NCBI GenBank assembly: GCA_947478465.1
Contig: CANJWH010000036.1
Span: 1 to 32,088 of the forward strand
Source of the DNA: Bacteroidota bacterium
GTDB taxonomy: Bacteria; Bacteroidota; Bacteroidia; SXHM01
DNA length: 32,088 nucleotides
Reading direction: 5' to 3'
Every line of letters starts with the position of its first letter. The stretch's first letter is position 1. The translations under genes and the position numbers were made by a program. Positions 22,323 to 30,661 of this stretch are shown here, in pieces. The notes below the pieces were generated by a model. That model was given only the letters and a program-made list of their open reading frames with translations. It was not told where the DNA came from and ran no database searches.

Positions 22323-23954
22323 TTAAGAAAGATATTTTCCTACAATCGGCATTCTTCTGCCTACACCAAAAGCTTTAGGAGAAACACGCAAAACAGGTGG
22401 AAGTTGATGGCGTTTATATTCGCTTGTATTTACCATTTTCAAAATACGCATCACTAATTTTTCGTCATAGCCTTTTACAATCAGCTCTTTTGGACCAAGG
22501 CGTTTTTCGATGTAGTCAAAAAGTATTTCGTCAAGAATAGCATAGTCCGGAAGTGAGTCAGAATCCTTTTGGTTTTCGCGCAACTCGGCTGAAGGTGCTT
22601 TGGTTATTATATTTTCAGGGATGCAATTGTCCAAATTGTTTATGTGGTTTGCTAACTCATACACCTGGGTTTTATACACATCACCCAATATTGAAAGTCC
22701 TCCATTCATATCACCGTAAAGGGTCCCGTAACCAACGGCAGCTTCGCTTTTATTTGTTGTATTCAGTAATATGCTTCCGAATTTATTGGTCATTGCCATC
22801 AGCAGAACACCCCGAACGCGCGCCTGAATATTTTCTTCAGCAACATTAAAAGGCATTCCTGCAAAAATCGGTTTCAATTTGTTTTCAATCACCGAAAAAA
22901 TTTCTTTGATTCCGATGATGTGATATTTAGTTCCGAGGCGTTTGCACATTTCTTCTGAATCGGAAATAGAATGTTCGGAAGAGAATTGTGAAGGCAATAA
23001 AAGAACACTCACATTTTCTTTTCCTAATGCACGTGAAGCAAGCGCCAATACCACCGCAGAATCAATACCACCACTTAATCCGAGAATGGCTTTGCTGAAA
23101 CCCATCTTTCCGAAGTAGTCGCGAATTCCAAGCACTAATGCATCGTGAATGCGTGAAACTTTAGAATCGGTTTTGTGTAATTTATTTTCAGAAACTAATC
23201 TTCTACTGTCAAAAATCCGGAAATCATCTTTGAAGTAATTCAATTCTTCAACAATTTTTCCGTTGTTATCTGTAACCATACTGCCGCCATCAAAAATAAG
23301 TTCGGTTTGTGCGCCAACATGGTTTACATAAAACAAAGGCAACTTATATTTTTCTGCATTATAGCAAATCACTTTTCTGCGCTCATCTGCATGATTATAA
23401 TCAAAAGGAGAAGCTGCAATATTCACCATCAGAGTTGGCCGTTGCTTTACCAGTTCATCCATAGGATTTACTACATACATCGGATCTTGCTCAATATCCC
23501 AAATGTCCTCGCAGATAGTTAAAGCAATGCGCTCACCTTTAAACTCAATCACTTCAAATTTGCGAGCAGGTTCGAAATACCTGTATTCATCAAACACATC
23601 GTAAGTAGGTAATAATGCTTTTGAAACAATTTTTTCGACTTTTCCATCGTTCAGAAAATATGCAGAGTTGAAAAGATTTTTTCCGTGAATTTCAGGATTG
23701 GAAGAAGGTGCTCCGATAATTGCAGCAATGCCTTTGCATGCCGAAGAAATTTCTGCAATGCTTTTATCACACTCTTCAATAAAACTTTTGAATTCTAAAA
23801 AATCGCGTGGTGGATAACCACAAACGGAAAGCTCTGCAAATACTACTAAATCTGCACCTTCAGTTTTTGCTTTCTCAATTGCTGAAATAATTTTTGCAGT
23901 GTTGCTTTCAAAATTACCAATATGGTAATTGAGTTGTGCGAGTGCTATTTTCAT
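22323..23954 (-). CDS. nadE: Glutamine-dependent NAD(+) synthetase
   Basis: This 543-residue two-domain enzyme makes NAD from deamido-NAD, ATP and glutamine, the final step of NAD synthesis. The N-terminal nitrilase-fold glutaminase has the triad E41 (FAELSVCGYPP), K112 (SKALLPTYDVFDEYRYF) and C148 (LTICEDIWD). The C-terminal synthetase has the PP-loop SGGIDS at 294-299, plus NTTNKSEAAVGYGTLYGDMNGG and KAPSAELRENQKDSDSLPDY. Length and order are complete. It is a stand-alone gene, convergent with the photolyase gene (5 bases between stops) and separated from gdhA by that gene's terminator. Confidence 0.97.
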   Translation of the reverse strand: MKIALAQLNYHIGNFESNTAKIISAIEKAKTEGADLVVFAELSVCGYPPRDFLEFKSFIEECDKSIAEISSACKGIAAIIGAPSSNPEIHGKNLFNSAYFLNDGKVEKIVSKALLPTYDVFDEYRYFEPARKFEVIEFKGERIALTICEDIWDIEQDPMYVVNPMDELVKQRPTLMVNIAASPFDYNHADERRKVICYNAEKYKLPLFYVNHVGAQTELIFDGGSMVTDNNGKIVEELNYFKDDFRIFDSRRLVSENKLHKTDSKVSRIHDALVLGIRDYFGKMGFSKAILGLSGGIDSAVVLALASRALGKENVSVLLLPSQFSSEHSISDSEEMCKRLGTKYHIIGIKEIFSVIENKLKPIFAGMPFNVAEENIQARVRGVLLMAMTNKFGSILLNTTNKSEAAVGYGTLYGDMNGGLSILGDVYKTQVYELANHINNLDNCIPENIITKAPSAELRENQKDSDSLPDYAILDEILFDYIEKRLGPKELIVKGYDEKLVMRILKMVNTSEYKRHQLPPVLRVSPKAFGVGRRMPIVGKYLS

Positions 23955-23990
23955 AGATTTAATTGCGCAGTAAAAATAGGTTTAAAACAA

Positions 23991-24024
23991 ACAACCCCGC
24001 CAAACATTTGCCTGGCGGGGTTGT
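23991..24024 (-). terminator. Intrinsic terminator of gdhA
   Basis: ACAACCCCGCCA (23991-24002) and its perfect reverse complement (24013-24024) form a 12-bp GC-rich stem with a 10-base loop. On the minus strand it is followed by TTGTTTT. It begins 21 bases past the gdhA stop codon. Confidence 0.85.
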
Positions 24025-24044
24025 ATTGTGTCAAACAAAAAAGC

Positions 24045-25490
24045 TTATGGGAAAATTCCCAGGTTCTGATATGAAATAGCCACTTTGTCAATTGCAGTTG
24101 CAAAAGCAGCTGTGCGCAAATCAGGCATTCCTTTGGTGCTTAAGTAACGGTCGCGGATAGAGTTGTAAGCGTTAATCATAGTTTCTTCCAAACCTGAATA
24201 TACTAAGTCTCTTTCATCAGCTCCGCGTTCAATTAATTCTTTCTGCACACGATTAATTCTTGAACCGCTGGCTTTTTCGATAGTTTCAAGGATGTTATGA
24301 TTCATTCTCGCTTCGTAACGTTTTTCCATTCGTCCGAAACGAACGTGGGAAAGATTTTTCAGCCACTCGAAATAAGAAACGGTTACGCCTCCTGCGTTAA
24401 GGAAAATATCAGGAATAATGTAAACTCCTTTTTTCAAAAGCACTTTTTCTGCTTCCGGTGTTACAGGACCGTTAGCAGCCTCGGCAATAACTTTTGCTTT
24501 AATATTTTTTGCGTTACCTGAATGTATTTGGTTTTCAAGAGCAGCAGGAATAAGAATGTCGCACTCAATTTCAAGGCCAGCGGTATTAGGTTGAATAGTT
24601 TTTGCGCCAGGGAAATTGATTGTGCCTCCTGTATTCTTTTTGTGCTCCATTAATTTATCAGGATCAATACCTTTTGGATTGTAAACAGTTCCGTCAAATT
24701 CTGAAATGGCAATTACTTTGGCGCCTGCTTCGTGCATGAATTTGGCAGCATAGTAACCCACATTTCCAAGACCCTGAACAACTACAGTTTTTCCTTCAAG
24801 ACCTTCAGTTAGGCCCCATTTTTTTACATCTTCTTTTTTACTGAAAGCTTCTTTCAGTCCGTAATAAACACCAAGCCCGGTTGCTTCAGTTCTTCCCTGA
24901 ATACCTCCATGACTTAATGGTTTTCCTGTTACACAGGCTATAGCATTTAACTCAGTTGGAAAGAATGCTGAATAGGTATCAGCAATCCATGCCATTTCAC
25001 GAGCTCCTGAACCGTAATCGGGAGCAGGTACATCAATGCCGGGGCCAATGAAATTTTTCTTAATTAATTCAGCGGTGTATCTTCTTGTAACTGCTTCCAG
25101 TACTTCCGGTGAAGTTTTCCGCGGGCTGATTTTTATTCCGCCTTTAGCACCTCCGAAGGGCACATCAACTATAGCACATTTGTAAGTCATCAATGCAGCC
25201 AAGGCCATTACCTCATCCTGATTTACATGTATACTGTAACGAATGCCTCCTTTAGTTGGCAGTTTATGGTGGCTGTGCTCTGCACGATAAGCTTCAATTA
25301 CTTCAATCTTTCCATCAATTTTTACCGGAAATTTCATGCGGTAAACGCTGTTACAGTATTTGATCTGTTCTAAAATTCCTGAAGGATGATCCAAATAAGC
25401 AGATGCGCGATCAAAGTATTGAAGTACATCGTTAAAGAAACTATGTTCTCTTTGTTCTGTAAGTTGTACGGGTGCTGTTTTAGTAGCCAT
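24045..25490 (-). CDS. gdhA: Glutamate dehydrogenase (Glu/Leu/Phe/Val family)
   Basis: This 481-residue enzyme interconverts glutamate and 2-oxoglutarate plus ammonia. Motifs seen: [12 protein letters not shown] with substrate Lys80, [18 protein letters not shown] with catalytic Lys116, VPAPDYG with Asp158, and the Rossmann loop GLGNVG at 240-245. It is longer than the usual 410-450 residues because of an N-terminal extension and a C-terminal tail. The residues after the Rossmann loop (ISEFDG) do not settle NAD versus NADP use. The start is 18 bases after the stop of the TonB-dependent receptor gene; no clear -7 box is seen in the gap, so readthrough from the receptor is possible. A strong terminator follows. 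Confidence 0.93.
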   Translation of the reverse strand: MATKTAPVQLTEQREHSFFNDVLQYFDRASAYLDHPSGILEQIKYCNSVYRMKFPVKIDGKIEVIEAYRAEHSHHKLPTKGGIRYSIHVNQDEVMALAALMTYKCAIVDVPFGGAKGGIKISPRKTSPEVLEAVTRRYTAELIKKNFIGPGIDVPAPDYGSGAREMAWIADTYSAFFPTELNAIACVTGKPLSHGGIQGRTEATGLGVYYGLKEAFSKKEDVKKWGLTEGLEGKTVVVQGLGNVGYYAAKFMHEAGAKVIAISEFDGTVYNPKGIDPDKLMEHKKNTGGTINFPGAKTIQPNTAGLEIECDILIPAALENQIHSGNAKNIKAKVIAEAANGPVTPEAEKVLLKKGVYIIPDIFLNAGGVTVSYFEWLKNLSHVRFGRMEKRYEARMNHNILETIEKASGSRINRVQKELIERGADERDLVYSGLEETMINAYNSIRDRYLSTKGMPDLRTAAFATAIDKVAISYQNLGIFP

Positions 25491-25508
25491 TATTATATTT
25501 TTTTAGTG

Positions 25509-28052
25509 TTAAAAAGAAAGTGTGTATTGCAGATTGTACATTCTCATTGGATTGATGTTCAAAGGACGGAGAGCATATTCTACATTGAAAAGGTTGTTTA
25601 CAATTACAGCAAGTTTGTGTGTCTTTTTAATAGAATAAGCAACACGCAAATCCACAATTGAAATTCCTGCTTTTTTAGCAGGATCGTTTAATGTCCATTG
25701 CGGGCTGGTGCGGTTAACATTATCACCGCGTGCCTCTATTAGTCCGATACCTTTTAAGGCTGTTGGAATAACTCCAGCATCTAGGTCGTAAAATATTTTG
25801 TCAGCATTTTGCATGAAGCTGTTATAGCGGTAGCTGATACCCAACTGAACACCGTATACATTAAATTCAACATCCAATTTAACAAGATGCTGGAAACGGT
25901 ATTTTAAAATATTGTTTGTTGGGTCTAAACTTGATGTTCTATAAGAAAGAGCTCCGGCCACAGCCTGGTAAGCAGAGTCAGGAGACTGTGCATTGTATGC
26001 CTTATCGGGGTTAAGAGTTTGCGGCAAAGTATAAGTGTAACCTGCAAGAATGTTCACGCCAAAATGCTCAGTGAATTTTCCTTGTCCGAGAACCGATACG
26101 TCAACACCAACAACACGTGTGTTTCCGGTGTTGACTGATTTAAAGCCAAGGTTGTTGGCAATGTTCTGAAAGCCGGGAAGAGTATCCCATTTGTTAAATG
26201 TAAACTCAACGGTGTTGTAATATTGTTGCCAGAAACCTGCAATGTCCAGATAGCCATAGAATTTACCGACTTTAAGTCCCTGTTTAATTCCAATCTCAGC
26301 ATTCCATGCTTTCTCAGGTTCAATATTGGCATTTGGAAAGATATTGATACCGCCAACGTTGGTGCGGATAAAACGTTCAGCAATGGTAGGGAAACGGAAA
26401 CCCTGACCAAATGATGCTCTAATAAATGTTGCTTGAGCTACAGGCATACTTAAACCCATGCGGAATACCGGAACACCTTGTCTTTTGCTTTTGTTAACCT
26501 GAAAGAATTCATAACGCCCACCAATAACGAGAGTTAGTTTTTTCCAGAATTTTTTATCAATCTGTAAATATCCTGCCGCATTAATATAGGAGTTTTTACC
26601 GCTAGGGTCTATACCTGCATATAATTGTGCCTGTCCTGAGCTATAGGTGCCCATTAAACCGGTTGTAAATAAAAGGTCGTTCATGCTTTTAACCTTGCGC
26701 TGAAACTGATATTCGCCATAATACAAGGTGCTTTTATTTGCCTGATTATTTGAGTTTGCATTATTCTGATGAAACATACGGGTACGCAGTGTGTTGCGGT
26801 TTCCATTAACGCGTCCGTAGTAGGTAATATATGGGTCAATATTGTAAGTAATCTGGTCGGTTTTGGTATCTGAACCCGGGAAAGGGCGATAAATGCCGGT
26901 GGTATAATTTTCCCAAAGTAGTGCACCTTTAGAAAGTCCTTTTGAGAAGTTTACGTTAACTCCATAAGCCAGACCAACATGTTTTTTTGAACGCCAGCGC
27001 AATTGTGTATTTACTCTAAAGCGTTTGTTATATAACCCTTCTTCTTTTGCAACATTGCTGAATGCCGTAGATTTTACATATGGCTTATAAACGGTAGAAC
27101 CTAGACTCACGCTGTCTTCTCCGTTAGCACCAATGTATGCTTCTTTTCCGGGACCAACATGTCCGTCATCTGCAATCAGGTTTCCACCAATCACAAAATC
27201 CAAGTTTCCTATTTTGCGTGAATGGAAGAAATTAAGGTTTGCCATCATTGGGTTCATTCCGTCCCACCATTTGGTTTCTTTACGTTTAGGTGAATCATAC
27301 ATACCAACTAAAAGGGTAACTTTTGTTTGCGGTGTGTCTTTAGGGTAAGCAGTTCTTATATTAATCATTCCGCTCAAAGCTGCTGTACCATAAAGCACAG
27401 ATGATGCACCTTTAATAACCTCAATCTGTTCAAGATTTTCAACCGGAATAAATCCCCAACTTGGTCTTCCTGCATCACCACTTAACATAGGAAGGTCGTC
27501 AACCAGAACAGCAACACGACTTCCTGCGCCAAAGCTGTAACCGCTACCACCACGTATCTGAGGTTCGCTGTCTATAATCTGAACACCGGGTGTTTGGTTA
27601 ATTGCAGTTTCAACGCTGGTGGTTCCTTTGTTGGCAACCAGATCAGCGCTTATAATTTCTACCGAAACGGTAAGGTCTTCAACTTTCTGTTCAAATTTTC
27701 CTGCTGATACTACAACTGCTCCAAGTTCTTTTGCTGTTACAGATAAATCAACATTCAGGGTACTTGTTTGTCCGGCAGTAATGGTTACTTCTTTTGTTTT
27801 GCTGTTATAGCCGGTAAATGAAATAACAATTTTATGCGGTCCTGCAGGAAGGGTTAGCGAATAGTTTCCGTTAAAATCTGCAGCCGAGCCTTTGGTTTTA
27901 TCGGTTTCAAGAGTAACGCTTGCGCCTATAAGGGTTTCACCTGTTTTGGTGTCGGTTATTACTCCTTTCAGAGTTCCTGTACCCTGAGCAAAAGTAAGTT
28001 GACAAATGAATAAAAATGCTGCCGAAAAAATGAGTGAGTAGTGACGCTTCAT
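25509..28052 (-). CDS. TonB-dependent outer-membrane receptor
   Basis: This 847-residue receptor imports a substrate across the outer membrane using TonB energy. It has a signal peptide (SAAFLFICQLTFAQ), a CarboxypepD_reg-like domain (about 25-105, GVITDTKTGETLIGASVTLE), and a plug domain (about 120-240, TSVETAINQTPGVQI, IEVIKGASSVLYGTAALSGMINI). The rest is a beta-barrel with many aromatic-edged strands, ending LQYTLSF with a terminal Phe. The lack of a SusD partner next door argues against a SusC-type glycan importer; a metal, vitamin or siderophore substrate is more likely but not shown. It lies 18 bases upstream of gdhA on the same strand. Confidence 0.94.
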   Translation of the reverse strand: MKRHYSLIFSAAFLFICQLTFAQGTGTLKGVITDTKTGETLIGASVTLETDKTKGSAADFNGNYSLTLPAGPHKIVISFTGYNSKTKEVTITAGQTSTLNVDLSVTAKELGAVVVSAGKFEQKVEDLTVSVEIISADLVANKGTTSVETAINQTPGVQIIDSEPQIRGGSGYSFGAGSRVAVLVDDLPMLSGDAGRPSWGFIPVENLEQIEVIKGASSVLYGTAALSGMINIRTAYPKDTPQTKVTLLVGMYDSPKRKETKWWDGMNPMMANLNFFHSRKIGNLDFVIGGNLIADDGHVGPGKEAYIGANGEDSVSLGSTVYKPYVKSTAFSNVAKEEGLYNKRFRVNTQLRWRSKKHVGLAYGVNVNFSKGLSKGALLWENYTTGIYRPFPGSDTKTDQITYNIDPYITYYGRVNGNRNTLRTRMFHQNNANSNNQANKSTLYYGEYQFQRKVKSMNDLLFTTGLMGTYSSGQAQLYAGIDPSGKNSYINAAGYLQIDKKFWKKLTLVIGGRYEFFQVNKSKRQGVPVFRMGLSMPVAQATFIRASFGQGFRFPTIAERFIRTNVGGINIFPNANIEPEKAWNAEIGIKQGLKVGKFYGYLDIAGFWQQYYNTVEFTFNKWDTLPGFQNIANNLGFKSVNTGNTRVVGVDVSVLGQGKFTEHFGVNILAGYTYTLPQTLNPDKAYNAQSPDSAYQAVAGALSYRTSSLDPTNNILKYRFQHLVKLDVEFNVYGVQLGISYRYNSFMQNADKIFYDLDAGVIPTALKGIGLIEARGDNVNRTSPQWTLNDPAKKAGISIVDLRVAYSIKKTHKLAVIVNNLFNVEYALRPLNINPMRMYNLQYTLSF

Positions 28053-28205
28053 ATGGATATTTATAGATTAAATATGTTATTGAACGGGGCGAATTTATCA
28101 AAATATAATTAAGTCGGTAATCGGGAAGAAAACAGCGATAGAAAACAGGGAAAATTAGGAAGCTGAAAATGCTGTTGAAACCGTGTAAAGCAATAAATTT
28201 GCTCC
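28053..28205. other. Intergenic region between divergent genes
   Basis: AT-rich spacer between the receptor gene (minus) and the small membrane-protein gene (plus). It contains the promoter-like TTGAAA at 28175-28180 and TAAATTTG at 28194-28201 for the plus strand. No convincing promoter was seen for the receptor. Confidence 0.5.
28194..28201 (+). promoter_or_regulatory. -7 box TAAATTTG of the 46-aa membrane protein gene
   Basis: This is an exact TAnnTTTG match ending four bases before the ATG at 28206. A TTG at 28175-28177 lies 16 bases upstream. Transcription would start at the ATG itself. Confidence 0.55.
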
Positions 28206-28346
28206 ATGATTTTGGACGAGGAAGAGAAAAATAAAAAAGGAGCACGTCTTAAAATGTGGCTCAAACGAATTGGTTTCGTTGGTTTTTTGTTCTTCCTTTT
28301 GAAAGGATTGGTATGGTTGGCTGCAGCTTATTTTATTGTGAAGTAG
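28206..28346 (+). CDS. 46-residue single-pass membrane protein
   Basis: ATG at 28206 to TAG at 28344-28346 encodes 46 residues. An acidic/basic N-terminus (MILDEEEKNKKGARLK) precedes one hydrophobic helix (about 22-44, RIGFVGFLFFLLKGLVWLAA). The shape, with RIGF...FFLLKGLVW, resembles small Bacteroidota membrane peptides that I recall as conserved but unnamed. The promoter directly in front and the near-perfect hairpin after it make a complete mini transcription unit, which supports a real gene. Function unknown. Confidence 0.62.
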   Translation: MILDEEEKNKKGARLKMWLKRIGFVGFLFFLLKGLVWLAAAYFIVK

Positions 28347-28355
28347 AAGGGATGT

Positions 28356-28401
28356 CGGGTGTCCGAGGTCGGGTGTTTTAACAGCAGACCTCGCACACCC
28401 G
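28356..28401. terminator. Hairpin between convergent genes, probably bidirectional terminator
   Basis: Arms 28356-28370 and 28387-28401 are complementary over 15 bases with one mismatch; the 16-base loop contains TTTT. The phrase GTCGGGTGT occurs twice (28354 and 28369), so it may also be an intergenic repeat copy. It sits 9 bases before the end of the hydrolase gene. Confidence 0.55.
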
Positions 28402-28409
28402 GCTTCGGA

Positions 28410-30320
28410 CTATTTCACTACCGGCAACTCAATCTTAGAAGGATACTGTTCCGTATGCCACACTTTAATCAATGGCTGGCTGTTGGTCATAGGACGAAAA
28501 TGGTCTGCATCGGCACCAGAAATAGCAATGCGGATTTTATGTCCTTTCTTGAATAAATAAGAAACAGGCAGCAAATCAAACTTTAACTCAGCAACTTCGT
28601 TTGGAACTAAAGGCTGGGCATCTTTTTTAAGAAAGGTGTGGTAAGGAACTACATCTTTGTAAGGCTGTGTTTCGGTGCTCAATTTGCGGTGCACTGCACG
28701 AAATAATCCTTCTGTAACATAGTGTACATTCCCGTTTTCATCCACATCTTCAAGGTAAACAAAAAAGCATCCGTCTGTTTCATTGGAACTCACAAATAAA
28801 TCAATGATGGCATGTCCGCTAACTTCTACATCACTACTGAGTTCGATGGTGTTGTAAACTAACAATGCACTGTCGCGTTTGGTGCGATCGGGATAAACGT
28901 CTGCTGTGTGCAGTTGTCCCGCTACAGAACGCCAGCGAGAGTCTGCACCTGTGCCAACGGTGGTGTCGACCTGGTAGGTTTCATACTCATATTCGCGGAT
29001 ACCTCTGTTTTCTGTTTTTCCTCTTAGGTCAGTTCTGCGCATAAGCATTTTATTTCCGCCCAGAAAGAAGGTGGTGTTCTCAGCAAGCGGAGGCCATACA
29101 TCACTGCTCTTCCATTTTTCTTCGCCCATGGTAAAGTAGTGGATGCGCGGTTCTTTGTCAATTCCGTTCTGTACACCTTTTAAATGAAAATCAAAGAACT
29201 TCATAATCTCGCCCAGGTGGTCAAAGCCAGTTTCGCCCGGATTAGCAGAACTGGTGTTGTAGCGTCCGCCATGTTCCCATGGACCAAGAATAAGTTTGTT
29301 GTCAGGATTAGTGAGATTTAAGTGGCGTTTAATTGCTGAATGCTGATAGGCGCCATCGCTCCAGCCGCTATAGCTGTAAACAGCAGCGCCTGATTCGTCT
29401 TCCTGTTTCATAAAAGTGTGGGGACTAAATTCGTCAGAAGCAACACCGCCCACTTTTGCCACATCATCACGATACGAAATAGTCATAGCGCCATCATTTA
29501 CATTCAGGTTTCCGGCATGAGAGGCAATAGCATCTTTGAGCAGTTGGTTATGTCCTTTTCCCTGCACGGGGTTCACGCCTTTTACCGCTGCTTTTATGCG
29601 TTTATTACTGGTGGGAATTTTGCCTTTGTCCAGCTCGCTGTTGGCATAACCCCACACCGAAGTAAACCATCGGTTGTGAACTCCACCGGGGAAAGCATTG
29701 TCGGTATACACATCAAACAGTGAGAATAAATTTACCACAGCCTTTACATTCGGGTGTTTGGTAGTAAGCAAAAATTCAGAAGTTGTTCCGCTGTACGAAG
29801 CGCCAGAAGCACCAATCTTTCCGCTGCTCCAGGGTTGTTTTACAATCCAGTCGGCAATTTCGTAGCCGTCCTGAACTTCGTCTTTTGTCCAGGGGTGGGG
29901 GATAGTGCCGAAGCTTGCTCCCGAGCCACGAGTGTCCACATTTACCACTGCATAGCCACTATGCACAAACTGCATCATAAAGCTGTAAAGCGGTTCAATC
30001 ATATTTTTTTTGGTCATCCACTTAAAAGGCCAGCGCAACTGAAACGAACGCCAGTAGCGTGTCTGGTGCATGATGGCAGGAATTTTTTCGCCTTCTTTTA
30101 TACCTTTTGGAAGATAAACTTCAACGGCAATTTTATTGCCATCACGCATGGTTAAATAGAAAGATGAATAGGTAAAGTGCTTATATTGTTTCTGCGTTTT
30201 AAAATCATAAGGCGCTGGCGAAACGGATGAAACATCTGTTGGGGCGTATTCAGTTTTTTTCTGGGCGAAGGAAACGGAGCAAATGAAAAAGGAGAGGAGG
30301 GCGAGGAGGGAGCGGAACAT
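28410..30320 (-). CDS. CocE/NonD family (X-Pro dipeptidyl-peptidase S15-like) secreted hydrolase
   Basis: This 636-residue alpha/beta-hydrolase has a signal peptide (LALLSFFICSVSFAQ, cleavage before Q20). The nucleophile motif GASYSG gives Ser175. Later come the acid in SGWSDGAY and the His in LILGPWEHGG, completing a Ser-Asp-His triad. A C-terminal jelly-roll domain (about 410-636, SDVEVSGHAIIDLFVSS) is normal for CocE-type esterases, glutaryl amidases and S15 peptidases. Substrate (ester, amide or X-Pro peptide) cannot be told by eye. It is a stand-alone gene, convergent with the 46-residue gene. Confidence 0.92.
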   Translation of the reverse strand: MFRSLLALLSFFICSVSFAQKKTEYAPTDVSSVSPAPYDFKTQKQYKHFTYSSFYLTMRDGNKIAVEVYLPKGIKEGEKIPAIMHQTRYWRSFQLRWPFKWMTKKNMIEPLYSFMMQFVHSGYAVVNVDTRGSGASFGTIPHPWTKDEVQDGYEIADWIVKQPWSSGKIGASGASYSGTTSEFLLTTKHPNVKAVVNLFSLFDVYTDNAFPGGVHNRWFTSVWGYANSELDKGKIPTSNKRIKAAVKGVNPVQGKGHNQLLKDAIASHAGNLNVNDGAMTISYRDDVAKVGGVASDEFSPHTFMKQEDESGAAVYSYSGWSDGAYQHSAIKRHLNLTNPDNKLILGPWEHGGRYNTSSANPGETGFDHLGEIMKFFDFHLKGVQNGIDKEPRIHYFTMGEEKWKSSDVWPPLAENTTFFLGGNKMLMRRTDLRGKTENRGIREYEYETYQVDTTVGTGADSRWRSVAGQLHTADVYPDRTKRDSALLVYNTIELSSDVEVSGHAIIDLFVSSNETDGCFFVYLEDVDENGNVHYVTEGLFRAVHRKLSTETQPYKDVVPYHTFLKKDAQPLVPNEVAELKFDLLPVSYLFKKGHKIRIAISGADADHFRPMTNSQPLIKVWHTEQYPSKIELPVVK

Positions 30321-30661
30321 GTTTTTTTTTAGAAGAATAAATACGGAAGCGATATGTCATGCTGAGCGTAGTCGATGCGTTCGTATTAAGTAATTGATTT
30401 ACAATTAATTATTTGTTAATAATTATCTTGGTTGAAACCGGGTTAAATCACTAATAATTATTAAAATTATTAATTTGGCACAATACTAACCTTTTCATTT
30501 TAAATAGAATTAAAGTTCCATTAAGATTTTAATAATTCAAACATCCGATAAGTCTGTCATTAAGAACCCCACTTTTCGCAGGCAAGGAATCTTATGAAAG
30601 GAAATAGAAACCCGCTACTATTAAAAATAAAACTAAAAAAAGTTTTATTTTTGAAACACCA
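30321..30661. other. Gene-free region with dispersed-repeat remnants and AT-rich dyad
   Basis: It holds GTCATGCTGAGCGTAGTCGA (30356-30375), a common intergenic repeat phrase. An AT-rich dyad (TAATAATT ... AATTATTA) lies around 30453-30475. The stretch CTGTCATTAAGAACCCCACT with GGAATCTT after it (about 30556-30594) looks like a decayed copy of another intergenic repeat type. The -7 box TATTTTTG (30646-30653) belongs to the recombinase gene. No ORF is supported. Confidence 0.5.
30646..30653 (+). promoter_or_regulatory. -7 box TATTTTTG of the recombinase gene
   Basis: This is an exact TAnnTTTG match eight bases before the ATG at 30662, implying a leader of only about four bases. No good -33 box is seen. 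Confidence 0.45.
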
